Below, in pieces: positions 1 to 9,452 of a DNA stretch of 64,000 bases. The DNA comes from Thermomicrobiales bacterium (GTDB lineage: Bacteria; Chloroflexota; Chloroflexia; Thermomicrobiales; CFX8): assembly GCA_037045155.1 (NCBI GenBank), contig JBAOIG010000003.1:1-64000 (forward strand), given 5' to 3'. The position numbers and the translations under genes are program-made. Below the pieces are notes generated by a model. The model did not search any database and had not been told where the DNA came from. It saw nothing but the letters and a program-made list of their open reading frames with translations. Numbering within the stretch: position 1 is the first letter of the stretch; every line of letters starts with the position of its first letter.

Positions 1-1
1 G

Positions 2-196
2 TTGAAGCTCACCATGTTCGTCGACGGCGTGGGGGTTGATTGGGTGAGCTCGCCGGGGGCGCTGACGGGGAGCCGGTGGACGCCGGCCTTGGCTCTGTAC
101 GCCGGCGCCCGCATCGACGAGCTCGCGTTCTACACCAAGGCGCTCTCGGAAGAGCGCGTGGTCGCCCATTGCAAGGCCGCTGGAAAGTGCCAATGA
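2..196 (+). CDS. C-terminal end of a LamG/concanavalin-like domain protein (partial)
   Basis: Only the last 64 or so residues are present; the gene enters from the left edge. The sequence has the end of a jelly-roll LamG repeat: a short strand with FVDG, then IDELAFYTKALSEERVVAHC, the usual closing motif of LamG-like domains (a DEL/AFY strand followed by a helix). Such domains in myxobacteria sit in exported, probably carbohydrate- or surface-binding proteins. The start is not in the window, so size and role cannot be judged. Confidence 0.55.
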   Translation: MKLTMFVDGVGVDWVSSPGALTGSRWTPALALYAGARIDELAFYTKALSEERVVAHCKAAGKCQ

Positions 197-307
197 GCGC
201 CGCCACGCTGTCCCCTGACGTCCCCTGACAGTCAGGGATCGTGACTAGCTAACTCCTCGATTTCGCACGGCGAGTTCCGGGCATGACGCGTGCTCGAGGG
301 TGCCGTC

Positions 308-1973
308 ATGCACGTGCCTCTTCGCTCCTCGCTCGCCCTCGCGTCTCTCGTGGGAACCGTGGCCCTCGCGGCCGCTTGCGCCGAGGACGAGCTCCTCGCG
401 GGTCGCGCCTTCGGCGGGGCGCCGGGCGCCGGCGTCAAGTGGACCGGTGGCCCTGGCGAGCCGGGTGCGCCGACGACGGCGGCCGTTGGCGCCCGTCGCC
501 TGACGAAGGCCGAATACGCGGCGACCCTTCGGACGCTCGATCGCGCCCGAGGTGCCCGTGGCCCTCGAGCAACTCGCCGTGGACGAGGGCGTGCCCTTCG
601 ACAACGACATCGCGTTGCAGCACGCGAGCGGCGTGCTCGTCGAGGGCGCTGACGCCATCGCCGAAGCCGTGGCGGCGTGGGTCATGACCCAGCCGGCGGT
701 CAAGGCGCGCCTCTACGGGTGTCAGCCGACGGGCGCCAAAGACGCCGCCTGCTTCCGCACCTTCGTCGAGCGCTTCGGTCGGCGCGCCTTTCGCCGGCCG
801 CTCACGGAAGCCGGAGATCGTCTCGCTCCTTCCGCTCCACGCGGGCGAGCGTGGAAGACAACGCCTTCGACAGCGGCGCGGCCCTCGCGCTGCGCGCCAT
901 GCTCTCCCCATCCGTCGCTGCTCTATCGCTTCGAAGCCGGCGCGAGCGTGGACGCCGCCGGTGAGGTCACGCTCACGGCCTTCGAGATCGCCGCGCGCCT
1001 CTCGTTTCTCTTGCAGGGCACGACGCCCGACGACGCGCTCCTCGACGCCGCCGCGAAGGGCGAGTTGGAAGAGCTCGCGCCGCGCACGGCGGCCGCCGAG
1101 CGACTCCTCGGGACGCCGGAGGCGAAGGCGCGCCTCCAGCGGTTCCACGCCATGTGGCTCGGCTACAGCCGGCTCACGGAGACCGAAGCCCTCGCGCGTT
1201 CGATGCGCGCCGAGTCCGACGCGCTCGTCGGCGCCACGCTCTTCGAGGGCAGCCGCGACTACGCGCGGAGCCGTTTCTGAAGCCCCAAGACCTGGCTCGA
1301 CGGCGCCCTCGCCACCCACTACGGCCTCTCCGCACCGTCGGCTGCAGGGGGAGCGTGGGTCGAAACGAAGGCACCCGAGCGACGCGGGATCCTCTCGCAC
1401 GGGGCTGTGCTCTCCTACGGCAGCAAGAACGGCGACACGAGCCCGACGCGCCGCGGAATCTTCATTCGCACGCGCCTCATGTGCCAGGCGATTCCGCCGC
1501 CGCCGCCGACGGTGAACGCGGATCAAGGGCCGAAGGGAACGACGCCCAACGCGTGCAAGACCGACCGCTACAAGGAGCACGCGTCGGGGAGCTGCGCCGG
1601 GTGTCACCAATCCATCGACCCCGTCGGCTTCGGTCTCGAGCGCTACGACGCTCTCGGGCGTTACCGGACCCACGATGACGGCCGCCCCGAATGCGCCGTG
1701 TCTGGGCAGGGCGAGCTGTCGGGCGCGAGCGGAGGCGGAGCGTTTCAGGGGCCCGCGGCGCTCGGCGAGTTGGTCCTCAACTCGGGCAAGTTCGAGGAGT
1801 GCGTCGCCGAGAAGCTCTACACGTTCGCGCTCGGTCGTGAGCTTAGGCCGGAGGACTTCGCCATGATCAAGAAGATTGGCCCGGCCTTCGCCGGCGATGG
1901 CCGGCACTTCGTCACGCTCGTTCGCGAACTCGTCAGCGACTACACGTTCACGCACCGTCGGGAGGAGAAGTGA
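308..1973 (+). CDS. DUF1592-family secreted lipoprotein with CxxCH motif (several frameshifts)
   Basis: The start at 308 gives a lipoprotein signal ending in LAAAC. Domains recognisable across frames: RRLTKAEYAATLRTL near the N-terminus; DUF1595-like RFGRRAFRRPLT near 775-805; DUF1592-like FEIAARLSFLLQGTTPDD near 980-1030; DUF1588-like RRGILSHGAVLSYGS near 1385-1420; a CAGCH heme-binding-type motif at about 1597-1610 followed by IDPVGFGLERYDALG; DUF1585-like YTFALGRE near 1820. The reading frame breaks near 545, 820, 900 and 1280, so no single frame encodes it. The family occurs in Myxococcota and Planctomycetota next to DUF1552 proteins, as here (the stop overlaps the next start). The function is unproven; an exported c-type cytochrome-like role is family inference. 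Confidence 0.8.
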
Positions 1974-3537
1974 TGAAGAAGCTTGAGCTCAGTCGCAGGG
2001 CCGTCCTCCGCGGAGTCGGTGGCTTCGCCTTGGCGCTTCCCGCGCTCGACGTCATGCTCGACGCGAAGCCCGCCTACGCCCAAGGCGCACCGGTGAAGCG
2101 TTACGTCGTGATGACCTCGGGCCAGTCGACGGGGCAGGACTCGGGGCAGAACGCGGCGCCTAGCCTCTACGTGCCGGCGACCGTCGGCGCCCTCAAGGCC
2201 GCCGAGCTTCGGCCCGCCGTCGCCGGCCTCGCGGACATCGTCGATCAGTTCAGCATCGTGTCGGGCCTCCAGATTCCGTCGGTCGGGCTCGACGGCTACG
2301 GCTCGGTACCCGTCGCGGGGAAGGTGCAGGCTACGCACGACAGCACGCTCAGCCCGCTCCTGGCGGGCAAGGCCCACTCCAATGGCTCCTACGGCGCGAA
2401 CGGCGCGACGTCCGACTATCTCGTGGCGCAGCAGCTCGGCGCGTCGAGCGTCTACAAGCAGCTCGTCTACCGCGTGCAGCTCGACGAGTTCAACGGTCAC
2501 TACGCGGAGATCTCCTACGCCGCCGCGAACAAGCCCGTAAACAACTCGGTCGCCGATCCGGCGCTCGCGTGGCAGTCGCTCTTCGGCTCCTTCGTGCCGC
2601 CGGCGCCGCCCGCCGGAGGCGGCGGTGGTGGAGGTGGCGGCGGAGGGACGCCGGTAGGCGGTGGCGGCCCTTCCGCCGCCGACCTCGCGCTGCAGCAAAA
2701 GAACCTCCGCTCGACGTAGCGTCCTCGACGCCGTCATGAACAGCGCCAAGGAGCTCTCGGGGCGCCTCGGCGCCGCGGACCGGCGTCGGTTGAGCGATCA
2801 CCTCGATCAGGTGCGCGCCCTCGAACAGCGCGTGGCGCTCCTCTCGGGAGCCGCGTTGCCCACGATGCCGTCTTCGCCCTCGTCTCCGTCGGCGCCGCCT
2901 CCCATGACCTCCACGCTCTTCGTGCTCGAAGCCGACGCAACCTGGCGCATTCACCAGGGGGGCCAACTACAACGACGAGATCAAGCGCGGCGAGCTGCTC
3001 GTCGACCTGATCACGATGGCCTTCGCGTGCGATCTCACCCGCGTCGCTTCGCTGCTCATCTCTTTCAGCATGCCCATGTTCCGTCTCCCGGCGCATGCCA
3101 TCGATGTCCACGAGGAGGGCCACAGCGGCTCGGCGGCCGACTTCCTCTTGTCGCACAAGTGGCACGTGGGTCTGTTCGGACGGTTGGTCCGAAACCTGAA
3201 GGCGCTCCCGGAAGGCAACGGCACCGTGCTCGACAACACGGCGGTGGCGTTCGCCCTTCTCGAAGCTGGGGCCACGGCCGTGACGGGCAACAAGGCGAAG
3301 GCAACTACTTCGCGGCTCACTCGACCGACAACATGATCATGCTCATCGGAGGCGGCGGTGGCGGCAAGCTGCGCAAGGGGCAACACATCCGGCCCGCCGC
3401 GAGCGGGACGCACCCTGAACGGCAGCGCCAAGCCCCGCCATCCTGCGAGCGTGCTCATCTCGTGCATGAACGCCGTGGGCGTGCCGGCGACGACGCTCGG
3501 CGACGTGAGCGGCAACGTGCCGGAGATCCTCGTCTGA
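1973..3537 (+). CDS. DUF1552-family exported protein (several frameshifts)
   Basis: The ATG at 1973 overlaps the TGA of the DUF1592 gene and is preceded by GGAGGAG. The N-terminus has SRRAVLRG followed by a hydrophobic stretch, which resembles a Tat signal. Family features follow: the early RYVVMTSG strand, DYLVAQQLG, LVYRVQLDEFNGHYAEISY, DHLDQVRALEQRV, then LLVDLITMAFACDLTRVASL and the HEEGHSG region. The frame breaks near 2715, 2965, 3290 and 3390, and the last frame ends VSGNVPEILV-stop. A Gly-rich linker lies at about residues 218-240. DUF1592/DUF1552 pairs are co-transcribed in myxobacteria; the biochemical function is unknown. Confidence 0.8.
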
Positions 3538-3539
3538 GT

Positions 3540-4016
3540 CGCTTGAGAGCTACGGGAAGATTGAGCGTCGTTCGCACGGTCATCGAACGACCCGGCGGCG
3601 TGACCGCCACGGGCGCGACGATCATGCGCAAGCAATCGGCCACCTCGCCTCGGGCGCCCGCGCGCGGGCTGACGCCGCGACCGATCTCTCGACCGTCCGC
3701 TGCGATCCCGACGTCGAAGCCGTAGGTCGCGGCGCCGGCGTCGGCGGCAGCCAACTGCGCCGCGCATCGCTGCCGAAAGAGCGGGCGCTGCGCCTGCAGG
3801 GCCAGCGTGACCTCGCCATCGATGGCGGCACGATTGACGGGGACGGCCTGGCGATCGGCGAAGCCTGCCGGCGTCTGATGCTTGGGACGTCGAGGGAGCC
3901 AGCGGCGCCGGAGGGCTAGCCGCGGGCCGCGCGCGCAGTCCGAAATAGATGGATAGTGCAATGATGGAGGCGCCGCCGACGATGGCCAGCGGCGTCGTGC
4001 GTGAGGTCCCGCTCAT
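3540..4016 (-). CDS. Small membrane-anchored or periplasmic protein, unknown function (frameshift)
   Basis: From the ATG at 4016 the product begins MSGTSRTTPLAIVGGASII and continues into one hydrophobic segment, then a Pro/Ala-rich stretch. After a frameshift near 3880 it continues in another frame with VNRAAIDGEVTLALQ, a pair of cysteines (QRCAAQL and VADCLRM) and a C-terminal strand MTVRTTLNLP. This layout (single N-terminal helix, Pro-rich linker, C-terminal domain with two cysteines) resembles the small AgmX/TonB-C-like proteins common in myxobacteria. The resemblance is only by eye. The 3' end is uncertain because of the frameshifts; the gene converges on the DUF1552 gene. Confidence 0.4.
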
Positions 4017-4039
4017 TGGCTCACGACGGACTCAGGAGG

Positions 4040-5483
4040 TTACTCGACGATCATCGTGACGGTCTTCGCCGAGCCGCCGCTGATCGCAGGCGTGCCCTTC
4101 GAGCCGTTTGGTGCGGTGCCGCACATGGCGACCCACACCGTCGCGGCGCTCTTGAACGTCTGGAGTCCGACGCGCGTCACGCCGATGGCCACGTTGGCCA
4201 GGAGCGGCTTGATGGCCATCGTCTGCGCCACGGCGGGCGGCGCTTCGTCGTCGAAGGGCGACCAATTCTTGCCGTCGTAGTAGCAGGCGTAGGCAAGGGC
4301 GCTCTGGGCATCGACTTGCGAGACCATTAGTGCGGCGGTGCTCGTCATGAAGACGGTCTGCCCCGCCTTCACGTTGATCTGCACGAGCGGCGAGAACTCC
4401 GCGGTGGTCGCACCGGGGATTCTGGCGTCGCCGCCCGACGAGACGGGGCTCGTCGTGCCCGGCACGCCCTGGATTCCTTGGATGCCTTGAATCCCCTGGA
4501 TGCCTTGTCCGCCCGGTGCACCGGTGGCTCCCGTTGCGCCTGCCGCTCCGGGAGCGCCCGTCGCGCCAGTGGCGCCCGCTGCTCCGGGCAGCGCCAGTGG
4601 CTCCCGTCGCGCCCGCGGCGCCTGGTGCTCCTGTTGCTCCCGTGGCGCCAGCCGCGCCCGGTGCTCCGGTAGCGCCCGCGGCGCCCGGTGCTCCCGTCGC
4701 GCCCGCTGCACCTGGTGCGCCGGTAGCGCCCGCAGCGCCTGGCGCACCGGTCGCGCCCGCGGAGCCTGTTGCTCCCGTGGCGCCCTGCGCGCCGGTTGCA
4801 CCGGCAGGGCCGGTCGGGCCGATCGGGCCGATCGCGCCCGTCGCGCCGGTTGGGCCCGTGGCGCCTGTTGCGCCGGCGCCCGTGGCGCCTTGCGCGCCCG
4901 TCGCTCCAGCCGGGCCTGTCGGACCGGGCGTGCCCGCGAGTCCCGTCAGCGGACCGACCCAGTGGCCGGTGCTGTCGATCACTTGGGTGCCGTTGACTGT
5001 CACCGTGTTGGGATGGATGTTGCCGACGGCGTTCTCGGCGACGAGCGCGTAAGGAACGCTCGACATCGCTTCGCGCGGAGCCATCTCCACGTCGCCTTCG
5101 ATGCGGATGCCGAGGTAACGCGTCCCTCCGTCGGCGAAGAGCGCAGCGCCGATGGGCGTCAGCTTGCCGAGCTGCGTCGTGAAGTAGCCGTTGTCGAGCG
5201 TCAGCGCCTGGCTCTCGGTCCAGATGGGCGTGCCGCCGGCGGCGCTGTCGTACATTCAAAGTGAAACGTCACTGGGCCCGACACGGGCTGACCTGCGGCG
5301 TCGAGCAAGAGCCCCTGCTGCGTGATGGGCCGCCGGGACCGCGGCTGCCGCGTGGCTCGCGATGGCGAGGCTCGCCACCATGCCGAGCACGTAGAGGCCC
5401 CGCGTTCGCTTCGGCCGGCTCGAGCGCTTGCTGTCCTGCCGCTGGTCTGCGCTTCGTGTCACAACGAACCTCCGTCGATTCAT
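4040..5483 (-). CDS. Exported protein with collagen-like Gly-X-Y repeats (frameshifts)
   Basis: The ATG at 5483 gives a basic N-terminus and a hydrophobic signal (LYVLGMVASLAIASHAAAAVPA). A globular domain follows, with WTESQALTLDNGYFTTQLG and PYALVAENAVGNI, a layout seen ahead of tail-fibre and collagen modules. Then come about 150 residues of Gly-X-Y repeats rich in GAT, GPT, GAP and GIQ triplets (about 4,470-4,960), and a C-terminal domain of about 120 residues with NVKAGQTVFMTSTAALMV, ending at 4040. The frame breaks near 5,300 and 4,590; the second break lies inside the low-complexity repeat. Bacterial collagen-like proteins form surface filaments; that role here is inference. Confidence 0.7.
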
Positions 5484-5898
5484 TTCTCGCGCCAGCGGCG
5501 GCGCCGCTGACGACCGTGTGCGCCGGTGATGCGGTGATGCCGTGCCCGCCGGGCTACCGCCGGTCTTGGTGATGAGCGTGAACTTCGAACTCTTCGTGAC
5601 GACCGCGCCGGCGCCCAAGCCTGACGCGAAGGCCGCGCCATCGAAGCCCGCGTCGAGCGTCGGCGTGGGCGCCGCGTCAACGACGGGCGGTGGCAAGTTC
5701 GTCGTGCTCGCGCTGGGGAGCGGCGGGATTGACGCGTCCGCGCCTTCCGGCGGAATGATCGGCGGATCGTTCTTCACGCAGCCGCGCCCTGGCGGCGCCG
5801 GCCGCTGCCGCGAGGAGCAACGTGGCGAGCACCGGCGCGAGCCGCCCGCCGCGAGGCCACGAAGACGAGGGAGGGGCCGAGGGGCGGAAGAAAGTCAC
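5484..5898 (-). CDS. Small putative exported protein, Pro/Ala-rich (frameshift)
   Basis: From 5898 the sequence begins MTFFRPSAPP and soon gives a hydrophobic segment (VLATLLLAAAAG). After a frameshift near 5780 it continues as VKNDPPIIPPEGADASIPPLP, a Pro/Ala linker, then VVTKSSKFTLITKTGGSP. The motif of a polar strand followed by KFTLITKTG is shared with small secreted proteins often seen in myxobacteria, but I cannot name the family. It lies directly upstream of the collagen-like gene on the same strand and may be co-transcribed. The stop is not certain because the frame is lost near the end. Confidence 0.35.
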
Positions 5899-6390
5899 GA
5901 CCCCAGCATATAGCCGAGCTGTCGCGCCGCGCCACCCGCGCCGCGCGATGCCATCGGTCCGCGTCGAGGCCCACTCGGGCCCTCGGGCCCGACGACTGAA
6001 AACGGCTTCAGAACAGTGAATTGAGGAGGTCTGGGTTGGCCTTCAGCGTTTGGCGACCACGTCGTCGCGCCGCGCCGATTCTCCTTCCCCCAGCGAAGGG
6101 ACGTCGCGCGATTGCCTAACTTTCGGTGGGCGCAGTTCGAGGGACGCGGTGCGGCCGCGCTACTTCGCGGGCAGCGGCGTAGCCCGGCGGCGGCCACTCA
6201 GCGGTGTCCAGTCGATCTGTGTTCCAGCGTGCCTCGCCGAGCAGGCGGTCTTCGACGAGTTGCCCGCCGTTGAAGATCGACGGGCTCCAACCCGCGAAGG
6301 CCCGATCCCAACGCACGCTCCAGAGGATCGACGAACTCCAAGCGAAGGCCCTCCCCCGACGACTACGTTGAGAGAAGCGATTGCCGCTTC
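5899..6390. other. Intergenic region with no supported gene
   Basis: About 490 bases between two minus-strand genes. Open frames exist on both strands, but they have the composition expected of random frames in GC-rich DNA and carry no domain or signal peptide that I recognise. No tRNA, hairpin-plus-T terminator or repeat was seen. Because the surrounding sequence is rich in indels, a small broken gene cannot be excluded. Confidence 0.4.
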
Positions 6391-7295
6391 CTATTTGCAC
6401 CTACCGCGGGTGCGGTCTTCCATCTTGCAGTTGCCCGACTGGCACTCAGAACCCTTGGAGCACATTCGGCCGCGCTCCAGGCCCTTGGGCTTCGAGCCGC
6501 CGGACGTTGGCGACGAACTCGCGTCGCTCGAGCTGCTCGATGACGAACTGGTTCGGGGGGGTGGCCATTCGGCAGACGCCCCCTTCCAAGCACACGTCGA
6601 ACTTGCCGGGGCACTTTCGCTTCGCGCTGCAAGTCCGACACACGCCGCCGCTGCACAGGCCCGAGCCGCACTCCCAGGGTTCTTTGCACGATGCACCCGC
6701 GGCGAGCGAGTGGTAGGTCGCCGTTCCCCGCAGCACCCCTTCGTAGCAGCCGGGCACGGAGTAGACCATCTGCGGCGAGATGTGGAGCGTGAGCTCGCCG
6801 GCTTCGAACTTCGCGTTCCGCCGCATGTGAGTCCTCGTGCTCCTCGCCGGGCCTCTTCGCGTCGGCGCCGGTGAACAGGCACGTGAGGCGTTTGACCGAT
6901 ACGGCGGCCGGCTGCGGGGCGTTCGTCCTCGAGGCCGGCTTGGTCGGCGCGCTGCCCTTCTCGGTGCGGACCTCGGGGCCAGCGCACGCGGTCGCCGCGG
7001 CCGCGAGGGCCTCGCCGCACGCCGTCGTAGTGAAGTTCCACCGCCCGTTCGCGGCCTTCCACGCGGCATCATCGTAGTGTTCAAAGTCGGTGACGAGCTT
7101 GAAATCGTCGCCGCACTTTTCCTTGGTTCTCGCCAAGCTCGCACGCAGCGTCTTGTCGAACTCATCCCGCGCAGCCGATTGCTCAGCGGTGAGCGACGCC
7201 TGACTGTGCGAGGGCGTCGCGCAAAGCACGAGTCCTCCGAGGCACGCAGCTGCGAGCACCGTCCGACGCACCACCGAACCCCTGCGATCTGCCAT
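6391..7295 (-). CDS. Secreted cysteine-rich protein, unknown function (frameshifts)
   Basis: The ATG at 7295 gives MADRRGSVVRRTVLAAACL and a signal peptide ending near SHSQA. The following domain of about 80 residues contains LARTKEKCGDDFKLVTDFEHYDDAAW and GRWNFTTTACG. After a frameshift near 6,830 the chain reads ELTLHISPQMVYSVPGCYEG, then a Cys-rich module with spaced CKEPWECGSGLCSGGVC, CRTC and CPGKFDVC. A last shift near 6,460 leads to MCSKGSECQSGNCK and the stop at 6391. Repeated CxSGxCxxGxC units resemble the disulfide-rich modules of many myxobacterial exported proteins. I assign no function. Confidence 0.5.
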
Positions 7296-7552
7296 GGTCA
7301 CTTGCCCTCCGGGACCCCGCTCGACTCGACTGACTTTGGACGGGCCGCCATCCGCGCGATTCAAGCCGGTGAATTCCGAGACCCGCACCCGTTTGCGCAA
7401 GCGAGGCGGCCCCCCCTCGAACGAACGAGCAGGAGACGAGACTATCGTCGAGTGAGAGCGGGCGCGCGCCCAATGACCTGGCGGAGCGAGCACGGGCCCG
7501 TTTCGACCCGAGGCGATTACAGGACCACTTTGCGCACCTCGTCCGTGACTGG

Positions 7553-8164
7553 TCACAGGCCAGGGCGCGAAGCGTCACGGTCACCCGTCCGGTCCCCGCC
7601 GAAGAGCGTTCGCTCGTAGACGCCATTGGGACCGATGACCCCCAGCGCGAGAGCTCCGACGACGCCGTCGCGCTCCACGGTGTCCTGGGGGAGCGTCAAC
7701 GTCTCGGGGCCACGAAGGCCTTCCCAGATGGCGAGCGTGACGTGCGGCATGAAGCGCTCGCCGTTGCCTGTCGTCACCGTCACACCGCGCACAAAGGGGA
7801 GCGACAGGGCTCGCTCTTCCGCCTCGCGAAGGGCCTTGGTGCACGGCACGATGAGATACGCCATCGTGGCGGGCGGTGCGCCGTCGGGCGCGTTGTCAGG
7901 GGCGTTGTAGGGTCGGTCGTAGCGAAGAAACGCCAGCGCGCGGAACGACATGAGCATCGCCTTCGGGAGCGACGCAACGGCTTCGCGCCAGAGTGCTTCT
8001 GCCGCGCCGGCGCCGTTCGTCTCGACATGCAGCAACGTCACGTGCGGGACGCGGCCGTCGCCGAGCACGACGCGCGCCTTTTGGCCGCGCGCGAGCGACT
8101 CGGAGAGCGCGACGCAGCGCGCCATCGACTCAGGGTCGGGCAAGTAAACGAGGCCGAGTCGCAT
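7553..8164 (-). CDS. 2H phosphoesterase superfamily protein (2'-5' RNA ligase-like)
   Basis: An intact frame of 203 residues. Two HxT motifs define the 2H phosphoesterase fold: PHVTLLHV near residue 41 and PHVTLAIW near residue 140, spaced about 100 residues apart as expected. Family members hydrolyse or ligate 2',5'- or cyclic phosphodiester bonds in small RNAs or nucleotides; the substrate here is unknown. The start at 8164 puts the first HxT motif at the usual distance from the N-terminus. This is one of the few unbroken genes in the first 17 kb. Confidence 0.75.
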   Translation of the reverse strand: MRLGLVYLPDPESMARCVALSESLARGQKARVVLGDGRVPHVTLLHVETNGAGAAEALWREAVASLPKAMLMSFRALAFLRYDRPYNAPDNAPDGAPPATMAYLIVPCTKALREAEERALSLPFVRGVTVTTGNGERFMPHVTLAIWEGLRGPETLTLPQDTVERDGVVGALALGVIGPNGVYERTLFGGDRTGDRDASRPGL

Positions 8165-8204
8165 TGTGGCTCAGTCTAGCCGCGAGCGCGGCGCAGTCTC
8201 CGCC

Positions 8205-9245
8205 CTACGGACACACCGCCGGCTCCGGCGCCGCCACGAGCGAGTCCAAGTCGGCCGCCGTGGTGGCCGCGTCGAAGCCAAACGACCCAATGAGGCTCGT
8301 GCCGGCGTCGAACTCGAGCCGCATGAGGGTCTTGTCGGTGCCGTTGATGGCGAAGATCGTGTCGAGCGTGCTCTCGACGCCGATGCGCGTGATGCGCGGC
8401 GTCGTCGTGATGGCGAGCGTCGCCGCGGCGTCCGCGAGGTTCATCGTGTAGATGGCGCTGCTGCCGGTCGTGGGCGTCGTTTGCATCACGTCCATCATGT
8501 AGAGCGTGCCGCCGCGGAAGGAGCAGCTGTCGCCGTCGTCTTGCAACGTCTGGTGCGAGCCGAGACGCGACGCGGCGCTGGCATCGAAGTCGACCTTCAC
8601 CAAGCTGCCGGTGACGGTGGTGGCGCTGTCGACCCAGTCGCCTGACGCGTAGAACTCCCCGGTGATGGGGTTTGCCGCGAAACACTCCATGCGCTTCAGG
8701 AGGCCCGCGTCTCCGCCGCCGGTGGGCGCTTTCGTCACGCGCGGACCGACGGTGATGGCGCCGGTGCAGCAATCCACCGTCGCGAGCTTGGGCGCCGTGA
8801 GCGCTTCGACGACGGCGAAGAGACCTCCGCGGACGGGGTTCCACGCGAGGCGAACGTCGGTGTGTCCCGTCGCGCCGACGAGCGTGAGCGCTGCCGTCGA
8901 CGGGTTCACGCGATAGAGGCTTCCCTGAAAGTGCGCGTAGAGCGTCGGCGCCGTCGCGGCGTCCGACGCATCGGACGCGTCAGCGGCGCCCGCATCGTTG
9001 GTGGCGTCGCCCGCCGCGTCGAGCGTGTTGGCGTCAGCGCCGCTGTCTGCGCTCGCTGCGTCGGGAGGCCCGCCGCTATCGGCGACGGCCGTGTCGGGCG
9101 CACCGGCCTCGGCTGTCGGCTGGTTCAGATCCAAGCTCGCATCGAGTGAGCCACCCGTCGAAGGGGAGGGGTCGTCATCGCCGCAGGCGCTGTAGGCAAG
9201 AGCCGAGCTGGCAAAGACGAGGGCGAGCGGGAGGGCGCGATTCAT
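8205..9245 (-). CDS. Lipoprotein with Asp/Ala-rich linker and propeller-like repeats
   Basis: Starting at 9245, the product begins MNRALPLALVFASSALAYSA with the lipobox Cys next, then a low-complexity Asp/Ala/Ser linker to about residue 100. The globular part has several repeats ending in strands such as LYRVNPSTAALTLVGATG, AWNPVRGGLFAV and GEFYASGDWV, spaced like blades of a propeller that reads values over time (DUF4394-like; a resemblance only). It is 346 residues long and unbroken. Lipoproteins with this Asp/Ala linker are typical of Polyangia-type myxobacteria. It ends 40 bases from the 2H phosphoesterase start, in the same orientation. Confidence 0.6.
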   Translation of the reverse strand: MNRALPLALVFASSALAYSACGDDDPSPSTGGSLDASLDLNQPTAEAGAPDTAVADSGGPPDAASADSGADANTLDAAGDATNDAGAADASDASDAATAPTLYAHFQGSLYRVNPSTAALTLVGATGHTDVRLAWNPVRGGLFAVVEALTAPKLATVDCCTGAITVGPRVTKAPTGGGDAGLLKRMECFAANPITGEFYASGDWVDSATTVTGSLVKVDFDASAASRLGSHQTLQDDGDSCSFRGGTLYMMDVMQTTPTTGSSAIYTMNLADAAATLAITTTPRITRIGVESTLDTIFAINGTDKTLMRLEFDAGTSLIGSFGFDAATTAADLDSLVAAPEPAVCP

Positions 9246-9452
9246 GGCCTTCGTGTAGCGCACTTTGCGCCGCGAATGCACCTCGCGACGACGGGTTTTT
9301 CGCACGCCGGCGGGGGGAGTCACCGCCCTCCGGCGCTCCTGTGGTCACGAGCCCTTCGCCTCGATAACATGGCTCGTCGTGCCCAAACTCCGCCCGCGCG
9401 CCCACCTCTTCCTGCCGCCGGTCTCCGTGGGCCGCGTTTTGGGCAGGTCGCG

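Noticed and set aside
4500..5264. Pro/Ala-rich open frames on the plus strand opposite the collagen-like gene
   Set aside because: They are the antisense of Gly-X-Y triplets; the minus-strand frame has a signal peptide and structured ends.
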